Source: Platerodrilus igneus
Taxonomy: Eukaryota; Arthropoda; Insecta; Coleoptera; Lycidae
Length of the DNA: 64,000 nt
NCBI GenBank assembly: GCA_036346225.1
Contig: JARFIW010000942.1
Location: 1,385,001 to 1,449,000, forward strand
Direction: 5' to 3'
Positions within the stretch are counted from its first letter, which is position 1. Every line of letters starts with the position of its first letter. Below the pieces are notes generated by a model. That model made no database searches and was not told the origin of the DNA. It saw only the letters and a list, made by a program, of their open reading frames with translations. This document shows, piece after piece, positions 43,111 to 55,955 of the stretch. A program made the position numbers and the translations under genes.

Positions 43111-45859
43111 TATTTACTTGTTGCTGATGGTATCCTGCCTTTTCAAGATCACAGGCCATCAATTTTAGGATTTATATTTCCCTTTGTATAACACTTATGA
43201 AAGTTTTAAATTCGTTCTTGATTTACTTCAAAATTTCATCCATATTTAAATCCAATCTTTCTTGATTAGGAATAACTATTCTAGGTATTACGCCATTTAT
43301 TTAAGAATGATGTACATTGGACAATATACCACTGTTTATTCGTGTTCTGTTCAGAGTAATTTCAGAATCCTGCATTGGCACAACCTCGACATTCATCGTA
43401 AATGTAATGCATGTTTGTATATTTTACTATTGTGTTAGAAGTTTTTATTTTGGTCTTATTCCCAAATGCGTTAGTTCAAAATAATTGACACAGACAGTTT
43501 CGTATCACCAAACCGAAGTCTACGCCTAATTAATATTTGTTAACAAAATCAAGTACCAAAATTAAAGTCGATGCTATTCAAACAATATGCAAATAATGAA
43601 AATGTACGATACAAATTGAGTAGCATAAGCGAAGCTAAGAAACGTGGGTGGTTGGTGCCAAAAAGAAACTCCATTCCACTTTCCACAATAGTACATCACA
43701 TAAACGTGTACTAGAGCAAATATCTGTTCTGATCTATGTAACTGTTATTACTGAGCAAGTACATCTGAATTTTTAGTAATCAGTAAAAGGGTTTGTAATT
43801 TTAAAAAAGTTTGAGCATTATGAACCTTATATGGGTATTTAGTGCTTTGATTTGAAGTAAATTAACAACTTACATACATTAATAGTTGTAATATGAAGCA
43901 CAAACGCACAATTTCAATATTCATACACAGAGGAATTTGGCTCATGGGTGCCTTCTTTGGTTAAATCGTAACATCAATTGTTTTAACAATCAAAAGTACT
44001 AATTTCTTATTATTTTGAAATCTGCATTAAATGCACCAATTTTTGAGAAAAGTGCACATTCCATGTAGTGCATTTTAGTTGGTGAACAGTTAAAGTTGAG
44101 TGATGACAATTACAAATACTTTTTGAATTTTTTTAAAAACTGTAAACAGTTGAAATTAGGTAAATGTTTGACAGTTATCTTAGTCAGTCATATTTACTAA
44201 CAAACCAATCAGCAATTGTCCTTGATTTCTAGCCATAGCACTAAAAGCATTGGCTTACAGATTGATTGTACGAATTAACACATTTTCATGCCCTTCAGTC
44301 ATAAACATCATCTAAATATATATACAACATTAATCTAAGTCGAAAAATTTACGATCAGTCTTATTAAATTTTTATTATGTTGATGATTGACAGGTATTTA
44401 GACTACATTTACTGATGGGCATTTATTACAACATCCAAGCTTTCTGAGTGTGTCAATTTCTTTATCAAAGAACCTACAAAGGTGTTATATAAATGCAATT
44501 ATTAGCTTTAAAATATACTTACAAGTTGGTTAGTTCATGAATGTTGTTAATGATAAGGACACGTTAAAATTGTTATATATCAATTTAATTAAACGTAGTA
44601 GTTTGGATATTTGAAACATATACCACATGTATTTTTAATAAAATTAATATGTAAGAATTTAAACATGTCCTTGCTACTAACATCAACATTTATGAACTAG
44701 CCAAATTAAAATTTAGTAATTGCTTTTACATAACACTTTTGTTGATTCTTGTTAAAGGAATTCATACACTCCGAAAGCTTCGATATAATAATAAATTAAT
44801 GCCTGTAAATGTATTCTAAATACCCGTAAGTTATTAACATTATAGCAGGTGAACCAATGAAACAATTTCTAAAAATTATAAAAGATATAAATGCATTTTT
44901 AAAATGTATTGATAAAAACATAATCTAATTAGTGGAAAGTTTGTGAAGTTCACAATCAGTATGCAATTACTATAATTCACCCATATTAAACTATTTTTGA
45001 GTTATTTTCAAATAGAAGATAAATGCACCATGTGAATTACATTAGTAATAAAATTGATTAGTACCTTAAACGAAGTATTCAAATAAATGTCAATACTAGT
45101 ATTTTATGTTTGTTGGTGTAATGCTATACCGGTAATTGCTCTTTGAAATTTTACAAATCATGATTACCTTGAAATTATACTTTGAGGTATCTAGTAATAC
45201 AGTTTGTACCAAAGATTTTTGAAAACCCAGTGCTAATTTGGGTTCTTGTTTAAATGGTCTAACAAAAGTGAGACTGGTTTCATCGGGAATCTAACCAATA
45301 ATATCCAAAGATTTTCTAGTAGTTCCCATTACTTATATTCACCATAAATTATTAACATTTTAAGATAATCCTGATTTGTATAGTCTTGGTAAGCCATCAT
45401 GTGCACCGCTTTTTTACAACAGATATTAAATAATGTGTATTCGACATTTATTGCGATAATTGTTTTGTTCAATTAGCAGCCAAAGCCTACTCGTGACTCA
45501 CTTTTATTACAAATACAGTGAAATTTACTCTTTAATAGGAAATAATTTAAAAATATTTGATAAAAATGACAGCTTTAATTTAAAAAGAAGTGCTATTTAT
45601 GAAATTATAGTTGTCAAAGTTTAAAATAAATTTTGTAGATAGCATTTTGCATTTTTCATTTATTATTGTGCGTGATCTGAGATAATGTAAATCTTAGTGA
45701 TATGTATAGAATCGATTTTTTAGGTGGATTGTTTCTGTATATTGTGGTAGAGATGGTAATGTTGAATTTTGAAAAACAAAATCTCAAAAATAGAACAAAA
45801 TAAATATATGATAAATTGATACAAGTTCATTAAAAATTTAATGGAGCATTCATAAAGGC
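43111..45859. other. No gene recognised
   Basis: AT-rich sequence with no recognisable gene or repeat. It could be intronic or intergenic. Confidence 0.5.
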
Positions 45860-46264
45860 TGTTCAGTGCGGGGGGTTTTATAAACTTGTATATCGACTTA
45901 CCTCCGCGTTTTTTTGTTGTTCTAAGATGTAGTTCCTTGCTCTTCAGCTAAGTGGACGGTATTCGAGATTATAGTACGTGTTACTTGGCACTTTCACTGA
46001 GTTTTTTAGGGGTTTATCGATGAAGTCGGCGTGCACTATTGACAAACTCACGTTACCGAACGAAAAACCAACTGTTCTGCTGCGATATCGATGAGAGAGT
46101 GTTTTTCGTCACTACCCTTAGTCCAACTTATTTACACATGCACAAAGGAATTTTTACAACAGGATGTAACGGGATAAGGGATGACAGTTTTAGGATTTGA
46201 TTTACAACTAAGAATTTAAAGTAACTTAAAATTAACTACGACAGTGCGACAAAGAGACCGAACA
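45860..46264 (-). mobile_element. Solo LTR of a diverged BEL element
   Basis: This 405-bp relative of the BEL LTRs shares 'tatatcgacttacctccgcg', 'ttttgttgttctaag' and 'gtgcgacaaagagaccgaac', with many differences. It has TG...CA ends and a 5-bp duplication AAGGC at 45855-45859 and 46265-46269. No internal region remains, so it arose by LTR-LTR recombination. It is much older than the element at 28735. Confidence 0.93.
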
Positions 46265-46699
46265 AAGGCTTTTCACAATGATTGTGCATTAGACATTTCT
46301 TAGAAAGTACAAAGGATAAAAGTATGAAATCTTATACAATGAATTTTTTCCGACATGTCGAGTTGATCTAAAATATTTTTGTTTTGACAAGTTCCAATCG
46401 TACTGGAAGTTGATATTAACTTTGTTATTTTAAATTGAACATCCTGCATATTTTTACATTTTTAAATTGTTCGATTATTTTTAAGATATCTTTGTGTAAC
46501 AAGTCTTATTTTCAAGTTAAACTGTTTTTAAGTTATTTGTTTTTGAAAGAAATAAATATGGGCATATGTTTCTAGGAGGTTTTGGAAAATAATTGTATGG
46601 TGATACAATAGGAACGTCAAACCATCATTATTAATTGTAAGTGTTAGATTGTTTGTTAGAAATAGTAAAAATTGCAAGAAGGTTATAGTAATGAAGATT

Positions 46700-47630
46700 T
46701 CTTAAATTTAAGAATTATTTACGATGAATGTAATAGAATAATTAGTAGAACTTGTTGATTATTTGCAGAAAGATATCCACATCTTCAAATGCTCAATAAG
46801 AATACAGTCAATAGTGTACTTCAAAACTGTAAAACTAATGGAGCATTTGTTTCACATATCAAACCCAGAAAGCCCCAGATTGGTGATGATGACAATGAAA
46901 TTACTGTCTTAGGATTTTTCTCTGCTTCTCCAACTGCTTCATTACACGAAGCTGATATGTAACCCTTTATTGTATACTTATCAAACTCAAGTGACGTACG
47001 GTAAATTTTACTGCACCCAACACCAAGAAACTAATTTGCCTCGGAGGGACAGGTGAAGCAAAATTTGCTAAAAATGGAGTCTTTAATAAGCACAACAGCA
47101 ATTATTTGGGCTCTGCAAATGCACATGTAGTACGCAATAGAAATGTTCAAGATAATGGTAGTTTAATTTATTTTGTGTCATTAAATGTGATTCAATCCTT
47201 TATCTAGAATTTTACAATGAAAATTTGATTGGAGAAAGGTACGTTCATATGTTAAGAAATTGCGTGCAGCCAGGAATGCAAAACCATTTACAAAGAGAAC
47301 ATTTATGGTATCAAATGGACAGTACGCCATGTGACAATTGTTGTTTGGTTGGTGGATTATTAACAGAAATTATCGAAGATCGATGAATTGCAAATAATTG
47401 TTCATTTTGATGCCCCCCTGAGATCTGCAGATGGTAATCCACTAGCTAAAGAACAAGATCTATTTGAATACATCACGGCCAAAGACAATTTGAAAGATTG
47501 ATTTAGAGCTGCTATAAATTCATTAATGCAACAAGCTATAAGAAAAGCAACATACGATAACTTTATTAAAAGAATAAATGCTTGTTTGGAAAGAGCATAT
47601 CTTAAAGTATAAACATAAATTATTCTTTTA
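46700..47630 (+). pseudogene. Mariner-like (DUF4817-type) transposase, heavily decayed
   Basis: Plus-strand pieces: FAERYPHLQMLNKNTVN (family 'YPDRRxPxRxTF'), GAFVSHIKPRKPQI, then ENLIGERYVHMLRNCVQPGM and LWYQMDSTPCDN (family 'MWFQQDGAPPH'). These are followed by EIIEDR (family 'FxxRWIG'). The end reads RINACLERAYLKV in shifted frames. Stops and frame changes are frequent and the first catalytic block is not recognisable. The most diverged of the mariner-like copies here. Confidence 0.7.
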
Positions 47631-49738
47631 TTTTTTTCCCTTTATTAAATTTTTAGTTTAAATAAATTTTAATAAATTCTTTCCTTGACATTTGTCTTTT
47701 ATTTTAAAATAAATAAGATTTACATTAAACTACTTTGACAAATGTAAATAGCCATACATTTATTTTCAAAGCCTCCTACGAACATAATGTCGATATTTAT
47801 TTCTATTATTATATTAGAACCATTTAAGGTATTTGAAATCAAATAATTTAAAAACTGTTAAACTTCGAAATACACTTGGTTACATGAAGCTACCTTAAAA
47901 ATGATCAAATAATTTAAAATATACAAAAATATACAGTTTTAAATTTAGAAAAATTGATTTTTACAGTTTTTATGTAAAAAAATTTTAAGCAATAATTCTA
48001 AGTCAACTCACATAGTTGACTTTATCTATTTAGGTCACGTAAGAATTTTCAGCACAAAGATTTTTTTTTTTGATAAAAATTAATTTAGAACCATACAACC
48101 ATTCTATGTTGTTTTAAAGAAAATTAGATAAAGATATGTGTACATATGGTTTTATTGTGTGAGAAATTTTGCATAATCAGGTTTTAATTATAAAGTATAG
48201 GTTAGGTATATAAAATGTGGTTACGTGATTGTTTTAAGTCAACACTGAGATAAACAAAATTTTAGTATAAATAATCTGGTAGATGGTAACTGCTTTGGTT
48301 TAATGTTATGAATATTCTAACGGCACAGTTTTTATTGTTTGGGTATTAATTATAAAATAAGATTAGCATTGATCGTCCATAAGATCTGCAGTATAAAAAT
48401 TTAGAATTACACTATTGTTTAGGGGTGCTGTTACTACATAACTCTTTACCGCTGCTGCGAAATGCATTTCTCCTGGTAGATGGTTTTGTTTCTTTATTGC
48501 CTTTGTCTAATATTACATTATTTTCTTGATATTTACTTGTCAAAAGTTGCTTTTAAGAAATTCTTGAGGACACGATGTAAGTAGATACATTTTTTTAATT
48601 GTAGTTTTCTGTGAATATAAAGTATTTAAGAAATTGTATGGAACAAGTGACTGAGAACAAACAATCTATATTTTTTATATTTGTTTTATGTGTATACTAG
48701 GATTGAGATTATAAATGTTTGTACTGTGTAAATTCTTCGGGATATATTGGATAAATATTGTTTTTTCCGCAGGTTTGTTTCTCCTTTTTGAAACATTTTT
48801 TTATTAAAGGTTGGGTAAATAAATTTTCTTTCTTGAGGTTTTCTTTTTCCTTTTTTGTCACCCACTCCACTCTGCGACTTTCTAGCTAGCACGGCATGCT
48901 TTTGGATTCTTTTTTTTTGTTGTGATGCTCGGCGTGAGCTATTTTTGTTGCTTATATTATTTTTTTCTTGTTCACGAATACTTTAACAGTACATTATTTG
49001 TAAAAGAGTATATTGTTGTTTTTTTTACAAAAAATCTTAAGTAACTTAATATCTCAAACTGTAAAATATTGATATATGGTCTTTTAAATAATAGAAACTA
49101 TATCTGTCCCACCTTTTTTGGACATGTATAGTTCCTATTATTTAAAAGATTATCTCCAATCCCATTAAAGATATTGATATGTTCAAATGCATTGAGATAT
49201 GGTTTATTAAACATAATTTGACTTAAAATTAAGTGTAACATCTAAAACTGCAGAAATATACAGCACGTTCTATTTAAAATAAAAAGATAATTTCAACTTC
49301 CGGTGTAGCCAGAAGTGCTGTCAAAATTAAAATATTTTAGATAGACTTGGATTGTCGAAAATGCATCATGTACAAAATTTCATACTCATTTACTTTTTGA
49401 GTGATGTGTAATGCAGTCGTTGTGAAAAACCCTGTATAGAACATTCTATTAAAATTACTGAAGTTGATGGTGACCAATTGAAACGCCTCAAGTATAATAC
49501 GATGCCTAAAAGGTGTAAATTTTTAATTAAAGACAAGACGTATTTCTTTGATGATATATTAAAATCGATTCATTTTCAAAGGATGTGCTGAAAAGTCAGA
49601 ATCATGTCGTTAATATTTAGATGATTGGTTTTATTTATTTATATAGGCATTCTTACTTGCTAATATTAAAACTTGTTTTGCTAATCATACTTAAGAGTAA
49701 TAATTATAAGTTTGTAATAAGCATGTCTTTTGTTTCAG
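47631..49738. other. No gene recognised
   Basis: AT-rich sequence upstream of the exon candidate, with one strong hairpin at 49080-49149. Confidence 0.5.
49080..49149. repeat. 70-bp hairpin
   Basis: Arms 49080-49102 and 49127-49149 pair over 23 bp with one mismatch. Inside the loop GTCC and GGAC extend the stem. It may be a tiny MITE or a cruciform-forming site. Confidence 0.75.
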
Positions 49739-49792
49739 AGTAAATTTGGTTCTAGTGAAAATCCCACCATAAAGTTCCTAGGAAATGAAGGG
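49739..49792 (+). other. Candidate 54-nt internal exon of a host gene
   Basis: The segment is preceded by a pyrimidine-rich tract ending 'tcttttgtttcag' and followed by GTGAGTAG, good 3' and 5' splice sites. Its length is a multiple of three, and one frame is open across all 18 codons (SKFGSSENPTIKFLGNEG), while the other two contain stops. I do not recognise the gene. No neighbouring exon could be identified, so it may be a chance match. Confidence 0.4.
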
Positions 49793-52700
49793 GTGAGTAG
49801 AGTACTTTGCTTATGCTGCTATTTTTTGTGTATAGAATTTAAATAAATAATCTTTGAATTTATCCTCTATCTGTTTGCGATACAAATTCATTATTTCTTT
49901 ATTATTTCAACCACTGGACTTTATACATCTTTAATTTTTGAGCATTTGTACAGCTTTCTCGCACTATCATGGAATTTTCTTCAAGGTGTCTTTTCTCCAC
50001 TTGTGTAGCTTTAAGTTTTTGCGTACTGTAATATTGTCTGAATCCATTTTAGTTCTCTGCAAAAAGTAGCCGATATTCATACATGAAATTAGCGTTGACA
50101 CATTTGTTTTTTAGCTTATAACGTAATGAAGTATCTTGTACTGCAGCACCAGTAATAGTGAAAAATTTAATGCTTAAACATGTGCCTAATGTGTTACGTT
50201 CAATTTTTGTACTACTAAATTTTCTTGTAGAATTGTAAAAAGTGCTTTGATTACTATTTTGACTATTCTAAATTTGTAATATTTGCATTCTAGGTAACAC
50301 ATTTTACAATGTGTTCTTTCACTATTTCAAATTTGGCTTTCTTTCAGCAAACCACATTTGGTTGCACATTGCTAATACAAGTGCTGTATCCAACACCCGT
50401 TTTGTATTCAAGTTTAAAAGAAGGTCATTATTGGCATTGTCTCACTTTCCTTTGTGTTTTAGAAATGAAAACCCAATTGTTCTTTAGTAACGTTTTCTGA
50501 CAATTTTCAAAAGAGCAAGTTATATAAATACCTTTTTTTAAAAAACATCCCTTTTAGTGTAACTATGGTATGTATGTATGATGGTGAACACTCACCAACA
50601 GATTCTATTATAGCTTTTTTATCCTACAATTCAACTTTATCGTATGATTAAATTATACGATTGAGTTTGGGTTGTACATCCTTATACATACGAGTCCATA
50701 ATTTTTCAGAGAAATACAGTTTTCGTTATTTCTGTCGTAAATTTGGTTAATGGTGGCATCATATGAATCACAAGCCACTTCCCGAATTCTCATAAGCACC
50801 TCATTACTGGGCTAGAAAGAATATATTTTCAGGAATTATGCAATGAATATGTCGCACATACTTTGTGCCAATATTTTATTGTATGCATTAACAGTATAGT
50901 AATTAACATAAGAATTAACCAGTATTTTTAAAAATCTATCTTTTAGATAATTTAGCTCAAGAATAAAGTATAGAGTAACGTTAATATGTAACATATGTTT
51001 CGAAGTTTTCGATAACGAAAATATCATTTCTTTTTAGCAAAATTTTAACATCACTTTTACCATAACAAATGAGGTTTAGATTTTATAATAGCTCTAATTT
51101 TGCCAGATTTGTTGTTTCCTTATTGCAATCATGATTGATAGACTAGCATTGTTTAAATTATACTTATGTGCTTATTGCGTAGGTGGTAAGCTACTGGTGT
51201 TTGTAATAATTTAATCTTACAACAGACACACCAAAGACCTTTGTGTTAAATTGTGATATATATTTATTGTGAGGTTACCGTATACCACTGCAATTTATCA
51301 GTTGTTGTTGCTGCAAACTTTACAATTAAAGAAATTTTCTAAATAAAAGAAGTTGCTAGAACATGTTGCTTTTATGGGATAGACTTATGTTCTGTCGTGA
51401 TATATTTGTTTCTACAGGTACTCTAATATTCCTTTATTTCAGCTAGTTAGTTTGTGGTGTCACGTTTTTACAACTCCCCATTTCAATCCCCAACTACACC
51501 TAGTCGGCTCATCCTTTTTGTTGGGTCGTGGGTTTTACCGTAACAAATGAATTAACAAATTAATATATTATATTCAGTAATTAAAGTTGTCTTTCTATAT
51601 TATGTACTATGTTAATTTGTTTACAGTACTTCGATAATTTATAACTAGTTATTAGGGTACTGGATCACCTCTAGTAGTTGTATGTTAATAGTATTTGCCA
51701 CATTTTCAATATTCATTAATTTACAACTGAACCGAACATTGTTGCTTGTATGCACATTGAACTTTTGCTATTTAATATCTCTCTAAAGAGATGTAAATTA
51801 ATTTGGTGCATTACTAATGTAGAAGGACCATATTTTAATTGTCGAATATAAATTAATGAATAATTTATTTGGTTCTTAATAAAAACTTAGACTTTGTTGA
51901 TTTAATTTTCATTGGGATATTTAAATTACTCTGATTATTTAATGGCACAATAGGATTATTTGATTAACTGTAAATTAAGTTTTTGCAGCCTTCATATTTT
52001 TAATTACTATCGAGTGTCAAAAGTAGATTGTGTTTGAACTTGGTATAAAAATATCTTTTTTAAAGAGTGATGTGCATGATGAGTTCAGAAAGTGTCCTCA
52101 CAGTTGGATAGCTTTATAAAATTATATAAGGTACACAGTGCAAATTAGTTTTTTGTAAACATCAATTACTTTTAAAAACTTTAAATTTATGGTTGCCGAT
52201 CATGATCATGGTATGAGTCTAATCGTGTAATTCTAAAGCGTATGTGCTTGTTTTTGGGATTGTAGCAGAAAACAGTAGTGTATGTAATTAGTCTATGTAG
52301 TAACATGTTACAAAGGAACGTGTAAAGTTTACAATGAGCTAAGAACGAATTCTGCAGACCTGAAGTTTAGTCGTAGTACACGATAAAGAAAAATTGGTTA
52401 CTTTGAATACAAGCCTGTTAAGGATTGACTATCAGTACAAAGAAAATAGGTCTAAAAATAACTAACAAAAGCTCACTCCACAAAAATCTATTTAATGAGT
52501 TTTAATAAAGTTAAATGGAAACTTCATATTCGTTGCATACATATTGTTTTGATTCTGGAATTTTATGAAACAAAAACGTAACGGTTATAAGTGTTGGTTT
52601 TATGTTGATCAATCAACAAAATACTCTTTCAGGTTTATTGAAAGTTACTATGATAGCACTGAACATCAAATTGTATTTGTTTTTGTTTTTCTGCTGATTA

Positions 52701-52854
52701 CGAATTTGTTAATATAATTTTTCTATCATCCTCCAGTCCAAGTTATTCATATTTTATAGTGAATTTATTATGTAATGTTTACATAATTATTATAATACAA
52801 ATTTATGCATATGGTGTCACTACTGTGACTCAAAATTTTTTTGCACGTGATTTT
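49793..52854. other. No gene recognised
   Basis: AT-rich sequence, possibly intron if the upstream exon candidate is real. Confidence 0.5.
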
Positions 52855-53090
52855 TGTTTGTAGGGTACCTATGCAGCATCCCTGATTAGGTTCCAACAAT
52901 AATCTGCAAGAATTGTGGGGCTCCACTTTCCTTGGTATCGATTTTCACGATACATAATGTCTTGATGAAACCTTTAACCATGTTCGTCACTCACAGATCC
53001 TAGATTTGTGCGGTAAAAGTCCAAATGCGAGTGGAGAAAATGAATCTTCAAAGATATGTTCTAACCATATTGCCATATGTGGAAATTAAA
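52855..53090 (-). pseudogene. Unknown multicopy arthropod protein, copy C, C-terminal fragment
   Basis: The minus strand reads ISLKIHFLHSHLDFYRTNLG then SVSDEHG, a stop, RFHQDI, 'RYQGKW' type residues and SPTILADYCWNLIRDAA, ending at a stop. The order and spacing match the family's C-terminal third, so this is the clearest piece of the family in the window. One in-frame TAA replaces the expected glutamate codon. The rest of the gene is absent here; a LINE fragment lies about 240 bp away on the same strand. Confidence 0.82.
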
Positions 53091-53329
53091 AGGTTCACAA
53101 TTTGTTTGTATTTTTTGCCTTTGTACTTTCCAAGAAATTGGAACACACCTTCTTAAGAGATTCTCATGCAGTAGCCTCAATATCGGTCGGTTGAATGGAA
53201 TATACGGTGTCCTTTATGATATGATAAATTTGCGCCCCAATAAAAATTCCTTTTTCTGTGTCGGGAAAAAGTTTGAGATTTAATGTTTCTTGACAGATAA
53301 CAAAATGTCACTTTTTATGAATACGTGTC

Positions 53330-53680
53330 CTATTATCCTCTTTTTTATTTTTTACTGGTTTTTTACATATTGCTTTCTTTCCCTACCGTTTTTAGCATCT
53401 CCTTGTTCTTAACTTTATCTGTCTATGATATCTTCATCATACATGTGTAGCCCCACTTTTCAAAAACTTCTATTTTTTACTGTTTACTTTTTCTACTGCC
53501 CACGATTCACAGCCGTTCAGGTGCTCCACACATATGCTTTCAACAGTCTTTTCCTTGTTTCCACGTTTGTTGTCTTTGAGCATAGTAGTTGCTTTTTCTT
53601 GTTAAATACAACACAGCCTTGTGTTAATCTTTGTTTTATATCTCTTGCACTTTTTTCATCTTGACTTCCTGGTAGCAGAT
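53330..53680 (-). pseudogene. LINE reverse-transcriptase C-terminal fragment
   Basis: On the minus strand, CSKTTNVETRKRLLKAYVWS precedes NGCESWAVEK, then MMKIS, a stop, TDKVKNKEMLKTVGKE. This matches the 'YVWSxLLYGCESWT...RRMLKISWxDKxxNEEVL' end found in many non-LTR retrotransposons and in 'endonuclease-reverse transcriptase' predictions. Only the terminal part is present and it carries stops. The clade is not assigned. Confidence 0.78.
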
Positions 53681-53749
53681 ATCGTTAAGCTTTTGTAAAT
53701 TCTGATTTCTTATTTGTATTTTGGTTTTTGGATTTATTTACTCCTTCTT

Positions 53750-54870
53750 TATGCTTCTTCGATGTATCCAATTCATTTCGACGAGTCCACAAGAAGATAT
53801 TCAATAATCTTTATCGCCTCATTTTATATCTTTATCTGATTTTAGCTCAGGAAAATATTTTCTACCTTACTGAAACGTACCACAAGCATATATTCCATCT
53901 GATAACAAAGATGATTGTAATTCAATGGAATTGAAATAATTATCAAAAAAGTTGATGCTGCTTTCTTACTAAAACTCTACTAAGGTTCTTTACGACTCAC
54001 AACCATAATTTTTTCAGTAGTTTGGCCAATCTTCCCAGTATATATTTGACAATCACACATGAAGCCAGTTGAGTTGGATTTAACCCAGGCTTTTTAAACT
54101 CGTCTGATGGGGCTTTTTTAGTATATATTGACGAATAGAACTTTGTCCTTTGAATCTAATCACCGACTCATCTATGGATTGAAATTCATAACGATTTAGG
54201 AAATAAATGTTTCCCAAACCTTAGACAAAAGGGGTCAAATGTTATACAGCTTGTCGAAATTTGGGTCACTTCTTCCTGGTTACATTAACTTGTCATTGAG
54301 GTGGATGTTGCTTAGTAACCACTAGAATCTAGCCTGTGAGGTAGCAGCAGTAAAATTATTCCGGAGCTCGTCTCTGGATGACCAGTAGTCTCTGTAACTT
54401 GGCATTTGTTTATGTCCATCAGTAAATTGACTCCTAAAAAAAATTTTGTTTCTTCTTCTGACTTTGGAGTAAAATTACTTCCTCCACCGTGTTTTTGAAG
54501 ATAGTACAAATTTGTTTTGAATATGATATCTTGGGTTAGATTTTTGAGAAAAAATGACAAGAAAACGTCTGTCTGAGTTTCTAAATTTTCAGGCAGGTTA
54601 GCACTTGTTACTTCCAAGAAAGGATTTGTTTTTGTGACATTATTTTCATTGTTGGTCCAAATAACAGACTGATTCGTTACTAACCTTGCTAGTGGTACGT
54701 TGCCCTTGCTCTTTCAACCCATGTCACTGTTATCAGCGCCTACTTGCATAGCATTGTAGTTTTCCTTTTCAAAAATACCATCTCACTCTTCATATTCAGA
54801 GCCACTTGGTATTTCTTCAAGGATACCATAAATTTCATCATATTTTCTAGGTTTAGAAGGTTCCAAACTT
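53750..54870 (-). pseudogene. piggyBac-like transposase pseudogene
   Basis: On the minus strand, from about 54860: KPRKYDEIYGILEEIPSGSE, the acidic N-terminal start, then NDNSDMG-like residues. After that come TDVFLSFFLKNLTQDII and FLGVNLLMDINKC (54415-54560), the start of the DDE_Tnp_1_7 domain. Farther on, STGFMCDCQIYTGKIG at about 54030-54080 is a strong piggyBac signature. Traces continue to about 53750. Several stops and frame changes, and a large part of the catalytic core is lost between about 54310 and 54110. No TTAA-flanked ends were located. Confidence 0.85.
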
Positions 54871-55686
54871 GTTTTTTTTCTCAAAAAAAAAAGTTCTATT
54901 AGTACTTTGAAAGTGCCAGGTGTTGAGAACTTTAGGGTCACAAAAAGTAACAGTTCTTTTATGTAAAAAAAGTATAGTGAAAGGTTTATAGAGGTATATA
55001 ATGAAAAAATACAGAAAATTTTCTGAAAATATAAAACATTTTTGATATAATATCTATTTATCATTCCACTAATATATCATTTTAAGCATGGCTCTCTGCT
55101 CGCCTCCGTTCACTGTGTGGGCACAACAAAAAAAAGAACTAACCCAAGGTATGTCAAAACCAAAAATGGCCACTATTCCAAAAAAAACTTTTTCAAGTTT
55201 CCTATATTTTTCAAATTTGAGCATTTTTTAAATACTATATGGTTCTATATACCTTCTACTGTACTTTTTTATGTAAAAAAACTTACGCGGCGCTAAGGTT
55301 CTCTAATAATTGAAGTGCCTACTGTTTCTTCTAGATAACCGCACATAAAAACTACGATGTATAAATTTAAAAACAAGTTTTTCATACACAACTTATTTGT
55401 ACAATTGCACTACATACATAGCAAAAAGTGAACACACTTGACATTTTTCAAACTTGTAAAAACAAACAGATTTTCACTATTTAATGCTGGTGTAAAACGT
55501 TCCCCATAAACAACGGACTATAAATGCACATGGACCCCAAGAGAAAACATTTGCCGGTGCAATGCTTGGCACAAAATATTTTCGGCATGTTAGGCAGCAA
55601 ACTTTTCAGGAAGGTACGCTCAGAATACCACTAGGTAATTTAATAAGCGACATTTGAACTGTGGTATTGGCTGTCCTCAAAGGGTT
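54871..55686. other. No gene recognised
   Basis: AT-rich sequence between the piggyBac remnant and a hairpin. Confidence 0.5.
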
Positions 55687-55828
55687 AAAAATAGTATATT
55701 GTATACCCAGTAGGAAAAGCTCAACATTCCCGGACGACATGAAGATTGCTTGTCGAGGTGCATGCCGAGACAAGCAACATGGAGTCCAGGAATGTTGTTT
55801 TTCCTACGTGGTATACATAACTATTTTT
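55687..55828. repeat. 142-bp GC-rich hairpin (MITE-like)
   Basis: Two ~66-bp arms pair with a few small gaps around a 12-nt loop at about 55755-55766. Matching blocks include 'gtaggaaaa / ttttcctac', 'caacattcc / ggaatgttg' and 'ttgcttgtc / gacaagcaa'. It is markedly more GC-rich than its surroundings. No target-site duplication is clear. Confidence 0.8.
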
Positions 55829-55941
55829 TTCGCAAATCGTTAAAAAACGACAGAAATTAAAATACTAATTTTAAAAAAACGTGATTGATTTTATTTATAA
55901 ATAAATGGTGCTGTCAAATAATTCTTAGTAAAAAATTTTGC

Positions 55942-55955
55942 GTAACCATGGAAAC
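55942..55955 (+). promoter_or_regulatory. Possible RFX X-box
   Basis: GTAACCATGGAAAC fits the relaxed X-box pattern RTHNYYATRRNRAC, used by RFX factors at ciliary genes. No adjacent gene was found, so function is doubtful. Confidence 0.25.

Noticed and set aside
43570..43710. Plus-strand stretch resembling a helix-turn-helix start (SSISEAKKRG...)
   Set aside because: Too short and without a following transposase region.
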